From contig CM052357.1 in assembly GCA_028551475.1 (NCBI GenBank), positions 25,751,745-25,815,744 of the forward strand: a stretch of 64,000 bases of DNA. The letters are read 5' to 3'. The translations under genes were made by a program, and so were the position numbers. Below the pieces are notes generated by a model. It saw only the letters and a program-made list of their open reading frames with translations. It searched no databases and was not told the origin of the DNA. The DNA comes from Casuarina equisetifolia (taxonomy: Eukaryota > Streptophyta > Magnoliopsida > Fagales > Casuarinaceae). Of the stretch, positions 60,880 to 64,000 are shown piece after piece (position 1 is the stretch's first letter; every line of letters starts with the position of its first letter).

Positions 60880-62213
60880 TTAATTCATAGTTATATATTA
60901 TAAGAAATAAATACATATAATCTCCATTCAATCTCAAATATGAAAATTAAATCATTTAAATGGTAACCAATTACTTAAAAGCATTAAGTATAATAATATA
61001 TAACTCATATAAATAAAATTTCTTTTAAAGTATAGAAACTAATAAAATTCACATCATCATAGTTAGGCTACATCGTCATTCTAACAAAAGAAAATTAGAA
61101 CATAATGTAATAACAAATTAAAACAATGATAGAAATTAAGCAAAACATCTAACCTCTTAAGCACTTTTGTGATAGAATTGGTATATATCAACATAAAAGA
61201 GAGAACATTTTTTATCAATGTCAATTTGTCCTCTTGTAATAAGAATTTTTCTTTCCAATTTTACACTCTATTCGCTATAACATCCACCATCTCGTCAAAG
61301 TAATGAATGCAACTCCACCCTTTGAATAATGGAATGTCCAAGTATTTAACTAGCAAATTTACAAAAGAGAATCCTATTATTTATTTGATAAGTTCTTTCT
61401 TTAATTGTTCTAACTTCTTTGATACTATTATCCTCATCTTCTCTACATTCACCTTTTATCTACTATATACGTGTTCCTGTAACAAAGCTTTGAGATACTC
61501 TAGAGAGCAATGAGTTCTTTCTATAAAAATTAACAATATAATTGACATATAATAAATGAGAAACTCCCCTAAAATTATTATCATCTTTAAATCTTTCAAT
61601 GAATGGTGTCATTTCCATCAATGATTGAGTTTTCTACTAAGGCCATCTTAAGCCAAGATAAAAATGCTAGGTGACAAGGGATCCCCTTGACAAAGACCTC
61701 ACATGGACTAGAAGAAGCCATGCTTTGCTCCTTGCACCAAAAGTGTAAACCAATTGTTAGGTATATACCTAAATATCATATCACTCCATAAGTGAGAAAA
61801 TCCAAATTGCTCTAATACCTTAAGTATAAATCTCCACTCCATACAATCATAAATCTTTTCTATATCCACCTTGATCATTATGTTGACTATTACCTAAGGA
61901 TCCAATTCATTCACCATTTCTTGTGTTATTGCAACATTTTCAAAAATAACTCGCCCTTGCACAAACCAAACTATTCCTTAGAGATCACCAAAGGTAATAA
62001 GTATACTAGCTTGTCATTCAAAATCTTGACAATAATCTTATAAGTAAAATTGCACAAATTGATAGGCCTAAAATCTTTGAAGCTTCGGGGGGCTATTCTT
62101 TTTCAGTAACGATTAGCATCGATGTAATGCATTTAGGCATGGAATTGCCACTAAAGAAGTCATGTACTACTGCAACTATATCCTCTTTTATAATCTCAAC
62201 ACTTGCTTAAAAA
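60880..62213 (-). mobile_element. Decayed LINE reverse transcriptase fragment
   Basis: On the minus strand, through stops, one reads KVDIEK.YDCMEWRFILKVL, FRYIPNNWFTLLVQG and GLCQGDPLSPSIFILA. The last is the strongly conserved QGDPLSP motif of LINE reverse transcriptase. The fragment lies between units B and C. The left edge is approximate, and no poly-A tail or target duplication was identified. Confidence 0.75.
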
Positions 62214-62440
62214 TAACATAGGCCTAGTATTGTTTAGTTTTTATGTCAATAACAAATGTATATAAGAGACTTATTTGTAAGGCATTGATGAGCAATTGTG
62301 AATAGTTGGAATTCCCTGCTGGGTTTCCTCACATTTGTTCCATGGTCTTTTAGCTTTATAGTTAGGGCATTATTCACTTCGATTGACTGCCTTCAACTGC
62401 TAGTGACAGCTTTAGTTGTTTATTACCGACACAACGGAAT
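62214..62440 (+). mobile_element. Copia 3' LTR remnant, unit C
   Basis: It matches the unit A and B LTRs from 'aataacataggcc' onward but lacks their first 40-50 bases and the preceding pol sequence, which appears replaced by the LINE fragment. Confidence 0.6.
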
Positions 62441-62576
62441 ACAAAACACATCCTCTTTATGATGCACACGTAATCAAGCTATCTAAAATAATAAACGAAA
62501 AGACGCCCCATACATAATAAATTCTCTTTACTCGTAGATTCATTGGTTTATAACCTTTACCAATGACGTGGGAAAT

Positions 62577-62660
62577 CAGATAACATAAAAACATGGGCAT
62601 TTATTTAAATAATTAGGTGCATCAGATAACATAAAAACATGAGCATTATTCTAGATAGCT
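62577..62660. repeat. 46-bp minisatellite, unit C (2 copies)
   Basis: Two copies of the same unit described at 48,588, the last running into the stop codon at 62,646. Confidence 0.85.
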
Positions 62661-64000
62661 TGATGCAGCGGAACTGGCTGATAATAGCTTGATAAATTCA
62701 ACAACGACGGTCACTGAATTGGTGGCAGCAAGAGACGAAAATGTATCTGCCTCATTTGAATCGGCAGAGCCGCCGCCGGCCAAGTCGGAGAGAGCCCTAA
62801 AGGCGATGAAGGATACCCTTTGCTGTAGACAAATGAGCGCCACTGACGCGCTTTCCATGTCCACCGGGCTTACGTTAAATTTCTGATATATGAAGCTCCG
62901 GTAAGCGGCATTGTCAAGGTAAATGCTGGCACTTGTTCCTCTTTGGACTCTGGCTACTTTCGGTGCCGTTGACAAACAGGTCGTTGAGTTGATGCATCCG
63001 TCTAGTTTTAAGGCCTGAGCAAGTTACATGTTTGATTATCAAGTCAATCAAGAAAAAGAAGAAGAAAATGGCTTATAAGCCCATCTTTTGGAATATCGGA
63101 AGGGCCACAAACTAAATCAATGAAAAACAAAAGCTAGTGACTGACTGCTATTAGCCATAGAAGACAGCGACTGTATACCTTTAATGTAGGTTTAAGGTAT
63201 GCTTTTGACTTACGAACCCGAGGAAAAAGAAAAAGAAAAAGGAAACAAGGCACGATGATTAAATCTAGAACATGTTAGTGTATGCTAAAAGGGCGGTAAA
63301 AAGTTCAATCTCACTTAAAAGTTGGCTAAAAAAAGTGAGTTTTTCTATTTTATAAATAGGACTTACAAATATAATTTAAGTTATACTACTTTATCTTTAA
63401 CTTTTCTCTCATTTTGAATATAAAAAACATTTCAGACAAGAACATTTATCTTTATATCATACTTGAATATAAACACTAATATTATGTTAAAAAATTAATT
63501 ATACTTAAAAATTTACTCAAAAATAAGATAATCTTTACTTTTTATAAAAAGAATTCCAAAGCAGTATTTCTGTAGTATAAAACTAAACACTTTTTTTAAC
63601 AACCATAAAAATAGCTTAAGATTTGGTTTCAACAAGCACAATATGAGCTTTAAGATTTTTCTTGCCTACTCCAGCCCAAGTGGGAGAACCGTTTTATCTG
63701 CATGTCCTCTAAAAGCCAAGTTTACTTGTACAAGTTGAAATTAAGGGACAACCAAAAAAGGAAAAAAGAAAAATAGAGACTGAAGAAAATATTTTCATGT
63801 TTAGGACTGAAATATGTAGATAAGACAAAAGGAAGACAAATGAAATTCAAGAACCTTATCTCCAAGAGAACCTTACCTCCAGATTCTTGGAGATTTCATA
63901 GTAAACCGGGTCTACGGAGACCTAAAAGACATACTGTCTCTCTTCAGGAGTTCCATCTATGGTGAAAACTTCCTCAGGTTGATACCATATATTGTTCAAG
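62646..64000 (-). pseudogene. Bark storage protein-like copy C, 5' part off window, nonsense codon in exon 4
   Basis: The third copy. Exon 5 (62646-63014) is open and encodes ALKLDGCINSTTCLSTAP, with DMESASVALICLQQ retained and a C-terminus of ASSYLE. Exon 4 runs from 63877 past the right edge and has a GT donor. In exon 4 the Trp codon TGG of the conserved AFWVSVDP block is TAG at 63922-63924. His-Ala just before it are also changed to Tyr-Val. A translation stopped there would lack the last third of the protein. A 17-bp duplication sits beside the donor. Exons 1-3 are not in the window. Confidence 0.82.

Overview
The window is nuclear DNA of a flowering plant, most likely a eudicot and probably woody. 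The genes have many short, AT-rich GT-AG introns, the spacers are AT-rich, and Ty1/copia, LTR and LINE debris is common. Recognisable plant-specific families include a tonoplast aquaporin, an NRT1/PTR transporter, a VAN3-binding (DUF828) protein and bark-storage-protein-like genes. The species cannot be named from this sequence alone.

Layout. At 0.4-3.0 kb (minus) lie six exons of the exosome subunit RRP46; its 3' end is off the left edge. At 8.0-12.1 kb (plus) is a complete 13-exon carotenoid cleavage dioxygenase of the CCD1-like group, 605 aa, with all four iron-binding histidines. At 14.4-15.7 kb (plus) is an intronless WD40 protein of the JINGUBANG type. At 17.0-18.1 kb (minus) is a three-exon tonoplast aquaporin of the TIP4 type, 247 aa. 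At 24.5-27.3 kb (minus) is an eight-exon VAN3-binding-protein-like gene. At 33.8-40.3 kb (minus) is a 13-exon casein kinase 1-like gene with a solo-LTR-like insertion in its sixth intron. At 41.8-45.1 kb (plus) is a four-exon NPF1-type transporter, 568 aa. From about 46.6 kb to the right edge is a tandem array of bark-storage-protein-like genes, all on the minus strand. Each lies just beyond the 3' end of a decayed copia element.

The right-hand array is the most dynamic part. It holds three copies of one gene: unit A at 48.7-51.2 kb, unit B at 56.0-58.3 kb, and unit C at 62.6 kb running past the end. Unit A is open throughout but uses a GC instead of GT donor at its last intron. Unit B has a nonsense codon in the last exon. 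Unit C has a nonsense codon in exon 4. A small 46-bp repeat at the stop codon occurs in 3, 1 and 2 copies. A 5'-truncated LINE with an 18-bp target duplication interrupts only the unit A upstream region. These marks allow the order of duplication, insertion and decay to be read.

The other genes are unrelated housekeeping, transport and signalling genes and do not form a pathway together. Exon boundaries were placed by hand from GT-AG sites, reading-frame continuity and remembered family sequences. No RNA evidence or database search was available. No new kind of molecular system was recognised; the interest lies in the decaying gene array and a few splice-site and insertion details.
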